Below, piece by piece: positions 1 to 7,708 of a stretch of 44,070 nucleotides of DNA. The translations under genes and the position numbers were made by a program. The notes beneath the pieces are model-generated. The model was given only the letters and a program-made list of their open reading frames with translations, was not told the DNA's origin and searched no databases. Where the stretch lies: contig NZ_WWJT01000372.1 in the NCBI RefSeq assembly GCF_009865385.1, forward strand, positions 1-44,070. The letters run 5' to 3'. The DNA is from Streptomyces sp. SID486 (GTDB lineage: Bacteria; Actinomycetota; Actinomycetes; Streptomycetales; Streptomycetaceae). Position 1 is the stretch's first letter; the number at the start of each line of letters is the position of its first letter.

Positions 1-934
1 TGTCGGCGTTCCCGGACCGGCACGCGCGCGCCGCGGCTGGGCGGCTACGGCCGGGCGGTACGGGCGGCTACGGCCAGGCGGTACGGGCGGCTACGGCCAG
101 GCGGTACGGGCGGCTACGGCCAGGCGGTACGGGCGGCTACGGCTGGGGCGCTGCTGCCGCACCGGCGGGCATCGGGTGTGTCGGCGTTCCCGGACCGGCA
201 CGCGCGCGCCGCGGCTGGGCGGCTACGGCCGGGCGGTACGGGCGGCTACGGCCAGGCGGTACGGGCGGCTACGGCCAGGCGGTACGGGCGGCTACGGCCA
301 GGCGGTACGGGCGGCTACGGCTGGGGCGCTGCTGCCGCACCGGCGGGCATCGGGTGTGTCGGCGTTCCCGGACCGGCACGCGCGCGCCGCGGCTGGGCGG
401 CTACGGCCGGGCGGTACGGGCGGCTACGGCCAGGCGGTACGGGCGGCTACGGCCAGGCGGTACGGGCGGCTACGGCCAGGCGGTACGGGCGGCTACGGCT
501 GGGGCGCTGCTGCCGCACCGGCGGGCATCGGGTGTGTCGGCGTTCCCGGACCGGCACGCGCGCGCCGCGGCTGGGCGGCTACGGCCGGGCGGTACGGGCG
601 GCTACGGCCAGGCGGTACGGGCGGCTACGGCCAGGCGGTACGGGCGGCTACGGCCAGGCGGTACGGGCGGCTACGGCTGGGGCGCTGCTGCCGCACCGGC
701 GGGCATCGGGTGTGTCGGCGTTCCCGGACCGGCACGCGCGCGCCGCGGCTGGGCGGCTACGGCCGGGCGGTACGGGCGGCTACGGCCAGGCGGTACGGGC
801 GGCTACGGCCAGGCGGTACGGGCGGCTACGGCCAGGCGGTACGGGCGGCTACGGCTGGGGCGCTGCTGCCGCACCGGCGGGCATCGGGTGTGTCGGCGTT
901 CCCGGACCGGCACGCGCGCGCTACGGCTGGGCGG
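1..934. repeat. Nested tandem repeat, 178-bp unit x5 plus partial, with 23-bp subrepeats
   Basis: Copies of a 178-bp unit start at 1, 179, 357, 535 and 713, and a sixth partial copy runs from 891 to about 934. The five full copies look identical by eye; the partial one differs by two bases (a TA for CG change) near 922. Inside each unit a 23-bp sequence (GGCTACGGCCAGGCGGTACG then GGC) begins five times, at offsets 43, 66, 89, 112 and 135. Neither 178 nor 23 is divisible by 3, so the long plus-strand reading frames here change frame in each unit and are not real genes. The array continues past the left edge of the window and ends five bases from the stop codon of the phosphatase at 939. No other gene is seen in this stretch. 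Confidence 0.95.
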
Positions 935-938
935 GGGT

Positions 939-1535
939 TCAGCCCGCCAGGTGCCCCACGTCGTTCCAGCTCTCGATGGCCGGTTCGCCGTAGGCCCAGC
1001 CCAGGACGGACAGCGAGGTCGGGTTCAGGCGGATCCGGGCCGCGAAGTCGAGGGGCAGCCCCAGCCACCGCGCGCCGATGGACCGCAGGATGTGGCCGTG
1101 GGCGAAGACCAGGACGTCGCGGTCGGCGGAGCGGGCCCAGGACACCACCTCGTCCGCGCGCGCGGTGACCTCGGCGAGGGTCTCGCCCCCGGGGACCCCG
1201 TCCCGCCAGATCAGCCAGCCCGGCCGGACCGCCTGGATCTCGGCCGGGGTCATCCCCTCGTACGCGCCGTAGTCCCACTCCATCAGCGTGTCCCAGCGCT
1301 CGGCCCGCTCGCCGAACCCGGCGAGCTCGCACGTCTCCCGCGCGCGCGACAGCGGACTCGTGCGCACCTCCGCGCCCGCCAGGCCGTCCAGCGGAGCGCG
1401 GTGCAGCCGTTCCCCGAGCAGCTTGGCCCCGCGCCTGCCCTCTTCCAGCAGCGGCACGTCGGTCCTGCCGGTGTGCTTGCCGGACAGCGACCACGCCGTC
1501 TGTCCGTGGCGGGCCAGCAGGATGCGCGGTGCCAT
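939..1535 (-). CDS. Histidine phosphatase family protein (phosphoglycerate mutase-like)
   Basis: A 198-residue cytoplasmic protein of the branch-1 histidine phosphatase superfamily. The phospho-accepting motif LLARHGQT lies at residues 5-12, an [11 protein letters not shown] second arginine motif follows, and the partner histidine is in VFAHGHILR near the C-terminus. The glutamate in [11 protein letters not shown] fits the family acid/base region. Members remove phosphate from sugar or small-molecule esters; the substrate cannot be told. The start is the ATG at 1535, preceded by GGAGAGG at good spacing; the reading frame extends 17 codons upstream but lacks such a site. A perfect TGACGTCA palindrome lies about 20 bases upstream of the start (1556-1563). 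The gene is divergent from the PAP2 gene and its 3' end abuts the 178-bp repeat array. Confidence 0.9.
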   Translation of the reverse strand: MAPRILLARHGQTAWSLSGKHTGRTDVPLLEEGRRGAKLLGERLHRAPLDGLAGAEVRTSPLSRARETCELAGFGERAERWDTLMEWDYGAYEGMTPAEIQAVRPGWLIWRDGVPGGETLAEVTARADEVVSWARSADRDVLVFAHGHILRSIGARWLGLPLDFAARIRLNPTSLSVLGWAYGEPAIESWNDVGHLAG

Positions 1536-1776
1536 GAGAGACCTCTCCGGGAGAGTGACGTCACACGGACGCCACCGGGACGACAACTGGATGCGGTCCC
1601 TCCATCATCGCGCACCCCCCTGCCAGGCAACCGTGCGGGCGCTCCCGGCGTCTTCGAGGGCTGAGCGCGCGCCCAGGTGTGACCGGAGCGCCCGCATGGG
1701 TGTCGCAGGGACGCCGTAAAGTGGCACGGTCGCCCGCGGGGGCGCACCGCACAGCAGAAGGGGGAGGGCGATCGGA

Positions 1777-2721
1777 TTGCCGCAGACCGAGACACCGGGC
1801 ACCGAGGTGGCCCCACGATCCCGGCTGCGCTGGTGGACCGAGCTGCCGCTGATCCTGCTGGTCTACGGCTGCTACTCGGCCGGACGGCTCCTCGCGCGCG
1901 GTGACGTCACCAGCGCCGTCGACCACGGCCTGACGATCCTGCGCATCGAGAAGGCACTGCACCTCAACGCCGAGCACCCGCTGAACCGGCTGTTCACGCG
2001 GGAGTCCTGGCTCGGGGTGCCGGCCGACTTCTGGTACGCCTCGCTGCACTACCTGGTCACGCCCGCCGTCCTCGTCTGGCTCTTCCACGCGCGTGCCCGG
2101 CACTACCGCGCGGCCCGCACCTGGCTGATGACGTCCACCTTCATCGGTCTGATCGGCTTCACGCTGCTGCCGACCTGCCCGCCCCGGCTGCTCTCGGCCG
2201 GCCACGGCTTCGTGGACACGATGGCGCAGTACAGCTCGTACGGCTGGTGGGGCGGCGAGGCCAGCGCCCCGCGCGGCATGGGCGGCATGACCAACCAGTA
2301 CGCGGCGATGCCGAGCCTGCACGTGGGCTGGGCGCTGTGGTGCGGGGTGATGCTGTGGCGGTACGGCGGCACCCGCGTGGCGAAGGTCTTCGGCGTCGTC
2401 TACCCGCTGATGACCGCGCTCGTGGTCATGGGCACCGCCAACCACTACTTCCTGGACGCGGTCGCGGGCGTCGCCGTGATGGGCGTCGGCCTCCTGCTGG
2501 CGCCGCGCGTGATGCGGGCCGCCGACCTGGTCCGGACCCGCCTGTCGCGGCGCACGGCACCGGTCGCGGACGGGACGGGTTCCCCGATTGTCAGTGCCGG
2601 ATGCCAGACTTCCGCGGGTGAGCGAATTCCACGGCAGCGCGAGTCGCAGCACGACGCCGCGGCCGGACCGGACGCCTCCCCCACCGACGCGGGAGAAAGC
2701 GCTCCGGCACCGGCTCGCTGA
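1777..2721 (+). CDS. PAP2-family membrane protein (inositol-phosphoceramide-synthase-like)
   Basis: A 314-residue multispanning membrane protein. Hydrophobic segments lie near residues 23-40, 85-105, 118-135, 180-200, 205-225 and 228-245. The PAP2 signatures are present: AMPSLHVGWA near residue 177 (histidine of motif C2) and GTANHYFLDAVAG near residue 220 (His and Asp of motif C3). Related actinobacterial proteins are lipid phosphatases or phosphotransferases of the PAP2/Aur1 type; the lipid substrate is unknown. The start is TTG at 1777 behind a GGGGAGGG site. The last 60 or so residues are hydrophilic and low in complexity, and they overlap the start of the downstream nuclease gene by about 130 bases, so the two are probably cotranscribed. 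Confidence 0.85.
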   Translation: MPQTETPGTEVAPRSRLRWWTELPLILLVYGCYSAGRLLARGDVTSAVDHGLTILRIEKALHLNAEHPLNRLFTRESWLGVPADFWYASLHYLVTPAVLVWLFHARARHYRAARTWLMTSTFIGLIGFTLLPTCPPRLLSAGHGFVDTMAQYSSYGWWGGEASAPRGMGGMTNQYAAMPSLHVGWALWCGVMLWRYGGTRVAKVFGVVYPLMTALVVMGTANHYFLDAVAGVAVMGVGLLLAPRVMRAADLVRTRLSRRTAPVADGTGSPIVSAGCQTSAGERIPRQRESQHDAAAGPDASPTDAGESAPAPAR

Positions 2722-3859
2722 GCTGCGCGGTCCCGACGTACCCGCCAGGTCCCTGGACGCACGCGCCCTCGCGGCGCTCGCCGCCAACCCGGGGTGCGCC
2801 CGCCGGGCGGTCCTGGACGGCGCCGGGGTGGACAAGGCACGGCTGGCCACCGCGCTGGGCTCACCGTCCGGCTTCGGGCAGTCGCAGTTCGCGCTGACCC
2901 GGGGCAACGCGTTCGAGGCGCGGGTGAAGGCGGACGGCGGCGCGGAGCTGCTGCGGCTGGCGCACACCCACCTGGACCCCGGTGCCGAGGAGCCGGAAGG
3001 CGCCGCCGTGCCGGACCTGAGCGCACAGGGCCCCGAGGGGCGCACGGCGCGTACGGCGCTGGCGCTGCGCGAGGCCGTGCGGGCCGGCGGCTGGACGCTG
3101 CTGGACCATCCGATGCTCGTCCTGGACGTGGCGGGCTCACCCGCCTTCCTGGAGCCGGACGCCGTGGTGGTGCATCCCGACGGCAGCTGGTCGGTGGTGG
3201 AGATCAAGTCCTTCCCGATGGTGGACGGCTCCGCGGACCCGGCGAAGGCGGGCGCGGCGGCCCGGCAGGCGGCGGTGTACGTGCTGGCGCTGGAGGAGGT
3301 CGCCGCGCGGCTGGACCCGGCCCCGCGGGTGCACCACCGGGTGCTGCTGGTGTGCCCCAAGGACTTCTCCAACCTGGCGGCGGGCTGTGCCGTGGACGTC
3401 CGCAAGCAGCGCGCGGTCACCGCACGCCAGCTGGCCCGGCTCACCCGTATCGAGGAGCTGGCCGGCGCACTGCCCGAGGGCACGTGTTTCGCGCCCGACC
3501 GGCCCGCCCAGGAGCTGACCGCGGCCGTGGAGGCGGTGCCCGCGACGTACGCGCCGGAGTGCCTGTCCGCCTGCGAACTGGCCTTCCACTGCCGGGACCG
3601 GGCCCGCGAGGCCGGCGTGGTCACCCGTCTCGGCCGGCCCCTGCGGGCCGAACTGGGCGGCCTGGCCACGGTCGAGGAGGTCCTCTCGGCGGCCCGCGGC
3701 GAGTCCGGCGACCCGGACGACCCGGCGGTGGCCGCGCTGCGCCGGGCCGCGGCCCTGCGCGCGGAGGCCCTGCGGGACGCCGCGGAAGCCCGCCGGGAGG
3801 CCGCGGAGGCATCGGCCACGGCGGCCGCCGGACGCACGGCGGTGACCGCGTGTCCCTGA
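2588..3859 (+). CDS. RecB/Cas4-like PD-(D/E)XK nuclease with putative 4Fe-4S cysteines
   Basis: About 423 residues from the TTG at 2588; in-frame GTGs at 2594 and 2618 are alternatives, and no start has a strong ribosome site. A nuclease core is visible: FLEPDAVVV (Asp191), VVEIKSF (Glu205 and Lys207) and RQAAVY (Gln227, Tyr231), which is the order of motifs II, III and QxxxY in the RecB/AddB/Cas4 branch. Cysteine 70 lies before the core and Cys325, Cys329 and Cys335 (C-x3-C-x5-C) after it. This is the layout of the iron-sulfur staple in AddB, Cas4 and Dna2, though those usually have C-x2-C-x5-C. The C-terminus is an Ala/Arg/Glu-rich helix. The gene overlaps the next by ten bases and is first in an operon ending with a helicase. 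Role inferred: DNA end or flap processing. The nuclease call is firm; the cluster is a prediction. Confidence 0.8.
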   Translation: MSVPDARLPRVSEFHGSASRSTTPRPDRTPPPPTREKALRHRLAELRGPDVPARSLDARALAALAANPGCARRAVLDGAGVDKARLATALGSPSGFGQSQFALTRGNAFEARVKADGGAELLRLAHTHLDPGAEEPEGAAVPDLSAQGPEGRTARTALALREAVRAGGWTLLDHPMLVLDVAGSPAFLEPDAVVVHPDGSWSVVEIKSFPMVDGSADPAKAGAAARQAAVYVLALEEVAARLDPAPRVHHRVLLVCPKDFSNLAAGCAVDVRKQRAVTARQLARLTRIEELAGALPEGTCFAPDRPAQELTAAVEAVPATYAPECLSACELAFHCRDRAREAGVVTRLGRPLRAELGGLATVEEVLSAARGESGDPDDPAVAALRRAAALRAEALRDAAEARREAAEASATAAAGRTAVTACP

Positions 3860-5439
3860 TCACCACCCTCGCCCGGCTGGAGGCGGTCGGCACCGGCCGG
3901 GCGCAGCCCGCCGCGACCGTCCGGCACCGGCATCTGTCCGACCGCCCGCTGGTGTTCGTGCCGCTGATCACCGCCGGTGAGACCGGTGCCCCGCTCGGCG
4001 CGCTGGTCGGCACCGACCGGGACGCGCCCCGGCTGCTGGCCGTACCGCAGCCCCGGGACCGCGATCTGCGCTTCACGTTCCTCGCCGAGCTGGCCGACAT
4101 CGTCCTGCCGTACATCGACGCCCACGCGGAGTCCGTGGAGGCGGCCGAGCGCACCGAGACCGACCCGGAGACCGGCAAGCGGGTCAAGGTGGCGGCCGAG
4201 CTGTGCGCGGACGCGCCCCAGCTGATCGTGCCGAGCCGCGCGGGCCTGGACCTGGTGCGGCTGCTGGGCCGCTCGATGCGGTTCCGGCGCACCGCCGAGC
4301 AGGACCCGGACGCCCCCTATCCGGCGCCGCCCCGGGTGCCGTTGCTCGGCCGCTGGCTGACCCACTACGGCGAGCGGGCCCGGGTGCCCGGATCCTCGCT
4401 GCTGCTCGCCCTGACCGAGGTGCTGGCCCGGCACTGGGCGACCGGCCAGTCCGGGCTCGAGGACCAGCACCTGGGCGCGCTGCTCGCCTGGATCGACCCG
4501 CCCGCTGGGCTCAGCGGCGCCGAGGCCGCCCGCCGGGCCGAGCTGGAGCGGGACGCGGCCGGGCAGCTGCTGTGCCCGCCGGCCGGCCCGGCCACCGACC
4601 CGGCGTTCGACAACAGACTGCTGGCCCCGGCGATCGAACGCTACGACCGCGCGCGTACGGCCCTGGCCGCCGCCGAGGACCCGCTGGAGGCCGACGGCCG
4701 GCTGGCCGCGCTCACCCTGGCCGAGCGGGACGTCCGCGACCTCGTCGAGAGCCGCACCCGGCCCACCTGGGACGCGGTGTGGCGGGGCCTGGACCTGCTG
4801 CGGGAGTTGCCCGCGGGCGGGCATGTCGAGGGGCGCTGGACCCGGGACCGCTGGTCGTTCACCGGGCACCGGGACCGGGTGCTGGCCGGGGAGCCCCCGC
4901 AGCCGCGCCGGGACGACGCGGTGACGGCGGCGAACAAGCTGGCCACGCGCGAGCGCGAACAGGCCCGTCTGGAGGCCCAGGAGGCGCTGGACGACCCGCT
5001 GGTGATGGCGGGGCGGCGGCTGGCCGGGGAGGCGTTCGCGGGCGAGGTGACCGATGTCGTACCGGCGTACAGCGAGGGCAAGCGGCCGAGCCCGCGCCCG
5101 CTGGTGACGGTGCGCACGGAGGACCGGCCGCATCTGGCGGAGCGGGCGAAGGTGTACCGCTCGCTGGACGGCAGGCCGCAGGCGGCGGAGTTCGTCGGCC
5201 CCGAGGGCGACGGTGTGCTGGTGCTGCGGATCCTGGACAAGATGGGCCGCGGCAGGGAACCGGAACCCGGTTCGGTGCCGGAGAAGGGCGACCGGGTCTG
5301 CTTCACGGTGTTCGAACACGAGCAGCGCGGCGGCGCGAAGCTGCCCGAGCCGGAGGAGACGCCCTGGACGCACGGCGGGCCGCCGGGCGAGCCGCGGCCG
5401 GAGGCGCCCGACACGGTGACCGAGGAGGACGTGCTGTGA
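3850..5439 (+). CDS. Unknown 529-aa protein between nuclease and helicase; possible helicase accessory with C-terminal beta-barrel
   Basis: I do not recognise a named family. The start is GTG at 3850, overlapping the nuclease by ten bases, and the stop overlaps the helicase start (GTGA), so all three should be made together. The first 250 residues are mixed alpha/beta, followed by helical segments (about 270-330) and a charged stretch near 380 (LATREREQARLEAQEALDD). From about residue 395 to 500 the sequence alternates short hydrophobic strands with turns (GEVTDVV, LVTVRT, VLVLRILDKM, DRVCFTVFEH), which looks like a small beta-barrel. In Dna2 and UPF1 a stalk and barrel sit just before or within the first helicase domain, so this protein may supply those parts in trans. 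That is inference from position and residue pattern only. The last 30 residues are acidic and Pro-rich. Confidence 0.7.
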   Translation: MSLITTLARLEAVGTGRAQPAATVRHRHLSDRPLVFVPLITAGETGAPLGALVGTDRDAPRLLAVPQPRDRDLRFTFLAELADIVLPYIDAHAESVEAAERTETDPETGKRVKVAAELCADAPQLIVPSRAGLDLVRLLGRSMRFRRTAEQDPDAPYPAPPRVPLLGRWLTHYGERARVPGSSLLLALTEVLARHWATGQSGLEDQHLGALLAWIDPPAGLSGAEAARRAELERDAAGQLLCPPAGPATDPAFDNRLLAPAIERYDRARTALAAAEDPLEADGRLAALTLAERDVRDLVESRTRPTWDAVWRGLDLLRELPAGGHVEGRWTRDRWSFTGHRDRVLAGEPPQPRRDDAVTAANKLATREREQARLEAQEALDDPLVMAGRRLAGEAFAGEVTDVVPAYSEGKRPSPRPLVTVRTEDRPHLAERAKVYRSLDGRPQAAEFVGPEGDGVLVLRILDKMGRGREPEPGSVPEKGDRVCFTVFEHEQRGGAKLPEPEETPWTHGGPPGEPRPEAPDTVTEEDVL

Positions 5440-6773
5440 CGACCGTCGACTTCGACCCCGCAGCCGCGGCGGGCCGGGCGACCGACGCGATCCTGCGCGA
5501 CACGCTGCACGGCACCGAGCGGGGCGTGGTGGTGGACTCGCCGCCGGGCGCGGGCAAGTCGACGCTGGTGGTGCGGGCGGCCCTGGAACTGGCCGGCGCC
5601 GGGCGCCCGCTGATGGTGGTGGCCCAGACGAACGCCCAGGTCGACGACCTGGTGCTGCGCCTGGCCGAGAAGAACCCGGAGCTGCCCGTCGGCCGGCTGC
5701 ACAGCAGCGACGCCGACGCCTACGACAAGGCGCTGGACGAGCTGCCGCAGGTCCGTACGTCGGCGAAGGCGGCCGAGCTGAACGGCCTGCCGGTCGTGCT
5801 GTCCACCGCCGCGAAGTGGGCGCACGTGAAGGCGGACGAGCCCTGGCGGCACGCGATCGTGGACGAGGCGTACCAGATGCGCTCGGACTCCCTGCTCGCC
5901 GTGGCGGGTCTGTTCGAGCGGGCGCTGTTCGTGGGCGATCCCGGGCAGCTGGACCCGTTCGCGATCGTGGGCAGCGAGCAGTGGGCGGGGCTGTCGTACG
6001 ACCCGTCGGCCTCCGCGGTCAGCACGCTGCTGGCGCACAACCCGGGCCTGCCCCAGCACCGCCTGCCCGTCTCCTGGCGGCTGCCCGCCTCCGCGGCACC
6101 GCTGGTCTCGGACGCCTTCTACCCGTACACCCCGTTCCGCAGCGGCACGGCCCACGGCGACCGCCGCCTGGCCTTCGCCGTTCCCTCCGACGGCTCCGGC
6201 CCGGACCGGGTGATCGACGAGGCCGCGGAGTCCGGCTGGGGGCTGCTGGAGCTGCCCGCCCGGCACACCCCGCGCACGGACCCGGAGGCGGTCCGGGCGG
6301 TGGCCGCGGTGGTGCGCCGGCTGCTGGACCGGGGTGGTGCGGCGACCTCGGAGCGTTCCCCCGCCCCCACGCCCCTGAGCGCCGACCGCGTGGCGGTGGG
6401 TACGGCCCACCGCGACCAGGCGGCGGCGGTCCGCGCGGCCCTGGCCGGACTGGGGGTGCCGGACGTCACGGTGGACACGGCGAACCGTCTGCAGGGCCGG
6501 GAGTACGACGTCACGGTCGTCCTGCACCCGCTCTCCGGCCGCCCCGACGCCACCGCGTTCCACCTGGAGACCGGCCGGCTGTGCGTCCTGGCCTCCCGCC
6601 ACCGCCACGCGTGCATCGTGGTCTGCCGCGCCGGCGTGAGCGACCTGCTGGACGACTACCCCGCCACGGAACCGGTCCAGCTGGGCACGCTGGTGAAGTT
6701 CCCGGACGGCTGGGAGGCGAACCACGCGGTCCTCTCACACCTGGGCGAACACCGGGTGGCCTGGCGGCCCTGA
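5436..6773 (+). CDS. UPF1/Dna2-like superfamily 1 helicase
   Basis: A 445-residue SF1 ATPase/helicase. Walker A is SPPGAGKST (35-43), motif Ia AQTNAQVDDL (63-72), Walker B IVDEAYQM (141-148) and motif III VGDPGQLDP (166-174). Then come VSWRLP (motif IV region), VGTAHRDQ, VDTANRLQGREYD (motif V) and ASRHRHA (motif VI). The set is complete, so the motor should be active. It starts almost at Walker A, with no N-terminal stalk/barrel or nuclease domain, unlike Dna2 or the fused bacterial nuclease-helicases; those functions appear to come from the two upstream genes. The GTG start overlaps the previous stop by four bases. A strong stem-loop at 6902-6926 may end the transcript. Helicase identity is firm; the biological role (repair, RNA-DNA hybrids or defence) is open. 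Confidence 0.88.
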   Translation: MTTVDFDPAAAAGRATDAILRDTLHGTERGVVVDSPPGAGKSTLVVRAALELAGAGRPLMVVAQTNAQVDDLVLRLAEKNPELPVGRLHSSDADAYDKALDELPQVRTSAKAAELNGLPVVLSTAAKWAHVKADEPWRHAIVDEAYQMRSDSLLAVAGLFERALFVGDPGQLDPFAIVGSEQWAGLSYDPSASAVSTLLAHNPGLPQHRLPVSWRLPASAAPLVSDAFYPYTPFRSGTAHGDRRLAFAVPSDGSGPDRVIDEAAESGWGLLELPARHTPRTDPEAVRAVAAVVRRLLDRGGAATSERSPAPTPLSADRVAVGTAHRDQAAAVRAALAGLGVPDVTVDTANRLQGREYDVTVVLHPLSGRPDATAFHLETGRLCVLASRHRHACIVVCRAGVSDLLDDYPATEPVQLGTLVKFPDGWEANHAVLSHLGEHRVAWRP

Positions 6774-6901
6774 CGTGCCACGGTGCCATGGGCTTGCGGT
6801 GGCCGGTCATGCACCGTGCGCGTGACCAGCCGCCGTCCTACCTGCTCAGGCAGTATCGGCCGGTGACTCACACCCACGGGTCTATGCGACTTCGTGACTG
6901 G

Positions 6902-6926
6902 ACGAGGGGCCACTCTCGCCCCTCGT
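6902..6926. terminator. Perfect 9-bp stem-loop after the helicase operon
   Basis: ACGAGGGGC, a 7-base loop, then GCCCCTCGT. There is no T-run, as is common in GC-rich actinobacteria. It lies 129 bases after the helicase stop and 48 bases before the next start, so it could be a terminator for the operon or part of the leader of the gene at 6974. Confidence 0.55.
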
Positions 6927-6956
6927 GTATGACGGCCCGTAACTTGCCGACCACAC

Positions 6957-6971
6957 AGACCGGAGGGGTCT
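6957..6971 (+). promoter_or_regulatory. Inverted repeat with the ribosome site in its loop
   Basis: AGACC-GGAGG-GGTCT: a perfect five-base stem whose five-base loop is the GGAGG ribosome site of the gene starting at 6974. It may be chance or a weak translational control element. Confidence 0.35.
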
Positions 6972-6973
6972 CA

Positions 6974-7192
6974 GTGGACGAACTGCTGATAAGTGCTGGC
7001 GGGCCGTGCAGGAGCGGCGGTGACGACAAGTGCGGGAACGGCGACTGCCCTACCGTGTACTCCACCCCGGAGCCGGGCATGTTGGCCGTCCAGGGTTACG
7101 ACGTGGTCCACCCGACGCCGGAAGGTGAGTCGGTCGTACTGATCCCTGAAGACATCCTCAAGGAGGCCGCGCGTGCCCGTGGATGGCTCTAG
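6974..7192 (+). CDS. Small cysteine-containing protein of a DUF6879/HTH gene set
   Basis: 72 residues from GTG 6974 behind a GGAGGGG site. The N-terminal half has three cysteines (GPCRSGG, DKCGNGDCP) and the C-terminal half is acidic with short strands and ends in a helix (EDILKEAARARGWL). Its stop lies 20 bases inside the next reading frame, whose AAGGAGG ribosome site is within this gene, so the two are translationally coupled. Small proteins of this kind stand ahead of DUF6879 and Scr1-type HTH genes in many Streptomyces; their function is unknown. Metal binding by the cysteines is possible but only inferred. Confidence 0.7.
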   Translation: MDELLISAGGPCRSGGDDKCGNGDCPTVYSTPEPGMLAVQGYDVVHPTPEGESVVLIPEDILKEAARARGWL

Positions 7193-7708
7193 CCCCGTAC
7201 TGCTGGACGGTGACGAGTGGCAGGCGTACTTCCGCGACTTCAAACGCTCCGCGTTCCGGCTGGAAGTCCACCAGACCTACACCATGCCTGCCGAGGGTGA
7301 GACGGTCCGTGACTTCCTCGCCGGCGCGTCGATGCCGGAGGGCTTCAACGCGCCATGGCACCAGACGATCCGGGACCATGCGGCGGCCGGGCGAACGATG
7401 ACCCGTGCCAAGATCGTGCGCCGCCCGCTCACGCCGTACAGCCGGTACCTGTTCGAATGGTGCATCCCCGGAAACTCGCGGCCGGGGAGGATTACCGGAT
7501 AGTTGATCTGACGGATCGGCCGAACCCCGGGCTGCCGGAGCAAGATTTCTGGCTGTTCGACGAAACGACCGTGGTGCATCTCAACTACCGTCCCGACGGA
7601 ACGCAGATCGATCGGGAACTGATCCAGGACCCGGACATCGGTAAGTATCTCGCGTGGCGGGATCTCGCGCTAGAAAGTGCCGTACCGTTCAGTGCCTATC
7701 GAACCTGA
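7173..7708 (+). pseudogene. DUF6879-family gene broken by a single-base frameshift
   Basis: The frame opening at GTG 7173 (ribosome site AAGGAGG at 7160) encodes a DUF6879-like N-terminus with LLDGDEWQAYF, FRLEVHQTY and PYSRYLFEW, then hits a stop at 7502. The family's remaining sequence continues in another frame from about 7481: AAGEDYRIVDLTDRPNPGLP, then QDFWLFDETTVV and PDGTQIDREL, ending at 7708. The junction near 7478-7485 fits loss of one base between the AAC codon and TCGCGG. The reading frames on both sides look intact, so this is either a recent inactivating deletion, a sequencing error or programmed frameshifting. The 3' end overlaps the HTH gene by 32 bases. The role of DUF6879 proteins is not established; they usually accompany Scr1-type regulators. 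Confidence 0.8.

Noticed and set aside
176..1664. Long plus-strand reading frames with Gly-Tyr-rich repeats through the left array
   Set aside because: The 178-bp unit shifts frame each time and all frames stay open because of GC bias; there is no ribosome site, and the frames overlap the well-supported phosphatase on the other strand.
1561..5373. A 1270-codon minus-strand frame
   Set aside because: It is antisense to the PAP2, nuclease and unknown-protein genes, has Arg/Pro/Ala-rich composition and no domain; a GC-bias shadow.
2588..6773. Calling the nuclease-helicase operon a CRISPR adaptation or known phage-defence system
   Set aside because: No cas1/cas2, no array, and no recognised defence partner nearby; only the fold classes can be supported.
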